Source: JAMZMI01 sp964353015 (GTDB taxonomy: Bacteria > Bacteroidota > Bacteroidia > Cytophagales > Cyclobacteriaceae). From it: a stretch of DNA of 64,000 nucleotides. Positions within the stretch are counted from its first letter, which is position 1; the number at the start of each line of letters is the position of its first letter. This document shows, piece by piece, positions 63,852 to 64,000 of this stretch. The DNA is taken from positions 129,970 through 193,969 of the forward strand of contig CAYGUA010000006.1 in assembly GCA_964353015.1 (NCBI GenBank). The letters run 5' to 3'. Below the pieces are notes generated by a model. It searched no databases, was not told the DNA's origin, and saw nothing but the letters and a program-made list of their open reading frames with translations. Both the position numbers and the translations under genes were made by a program.

Positions 63852-64000
63852 AATTATTGTTCTTTCAGTTCTTTGGGTGATGTCCAGTTGTGGATCGCAG
63901 CAAGGCAACAATACAGAAAACGACAATTCAGCATCCGAAAACAGAGATGAAATCAAACTCAAACAATACCTTGTCAAAGGAGCCGAGATCTACGCAAGTA
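63835..64000 (+). CDS. Lipoprotein, probable cytochrome c (N-terminal fragment)
   Basis: The frame opens at the ATG at 63835 and runs off the right edge after 55 codons. The N-terminus MKYLSKIIVLSVLWVMSSC is a lipoprotein signal with lipobox SSC, followed by a polar Asn/Glu/Ser linker. The last visible residues, YLVKGAEIYAS, resemble the helix that precedes a CxxCH heme site in small c-type cytochromes (pattern GxxIYxxxCxxCH). The heme motif itself would lie just beyond the window, so this is inference supported by the SCO1 and hemJ neighbours. Confidence 0.65.
   Translation, partial: MKYLSKIIVLSVLWVMSSCGSQQGNNTENDNSASENRDEIKLKQYLVKGAEIYAS

Overview
The window looks like a chromosomal segment of a Bacteroidota bacterium, most likely of the order Cytophagales or a near relative. 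The evidence is an AT-rich genome, coding on both strands with short gaps, type IX secretion proteins (a PorQ homologue and a PorE-like OmpA protein), Bacteroidota-restricted families (DUF2851, DUF4290, GH3-type acyl-adenylase), frequent TTG/GTG starts, almost no Shine-Dalgarno sequences, and promoter-like TTG / TAnnTTTG elements. I saw no rRNA, tRNA, insertion sequence, prophage or CRISPR array. This is a core-genome region rather than a mobile island. The species cannot be named from sequence alone.

Layout. 1-5.6 kb: a truncated six-hairpin glycosidase lipoprotein, a secreted TPR protein, a SerC-like aminotransferase overlapping aroQ, and xerD. 5.7-10.9 kb: pyrD, ftsK, lolA and pyrF (pyrimidine synthesis, chromosome segregation, lipoprotein transport). 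10.9-16.5 kb: DUF2851, a polytopic membrane protein, a NeuD-like acyltransferase, trhO, a nucleoside phosphorylase and a small coiled-coil protein. 16.6-20.0 kb: an Asp-rich protein overlapping a copper/zinc-SOD-like lipoprotein that lacks zinc ligands, a GH113-like lipoprotein, and an ECF sigma/anti-sigma pair. 20.2-22.0 kb: gluconate kinase and permease. 22.3-25.7 kb: DUF4290-murA (MurA has Asp in place of the fosfomycin-target Cys) and aminopeptidase P. 25.7-28.0 kb: a subtilase, a SixA-like phosphatase and a GC-rich two-hairpin intergenic element.

28-42 kb: a lon-porQ-hslU operon, a PorE-like protein, GH3-dxr-rseP, a DegP-type protease and dnaA. This block is dominated by envelope and cytoplasmic protein quality control plus type IX secretion. 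42.4-49.2 kb: a single-chain methylmalonyl-CoA mutase (small-subunit-like plus large subunit), a FecR-like/TPR protein paired with an effector-less CHASE2 membrane protein, the mutase chaperone MeaB, and an ArsC/Spx-like protein.

49.4-53.9 kb: a tightly packed five-gene glycoconjugate operon (two GT2 enzymes, a GT-C membrane glycosyltransferase, a rhodanese lipoprotein and a TIGR04282 protein). 54-59.5 kb: a beta-lactamase-fold lipoprotein, a histidine kinase/response regulator pair, then a small secreted protein whose upstream region carries three helically phased GTGACA repeats, and a tandem GH2-N-like domain protein. 59.5-64 kb: a NatAB-type ABC exporter, a Crp/Fnr regulator, and a heme/respiration run (hemJ, SCO1/SenC, start of a probable cytochrome c lipoprotein).

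The most interesting leads are the CHASE2/FecR-like pair lying between the mutase and its chaperone, the phased direct repeats next to the two-component system, the one-chain MutA/MutB protein, and the zinc-ligand-deficient SOD-like lipoprotein. All functional statements rest on motif recognition by eye; no database search was possible.
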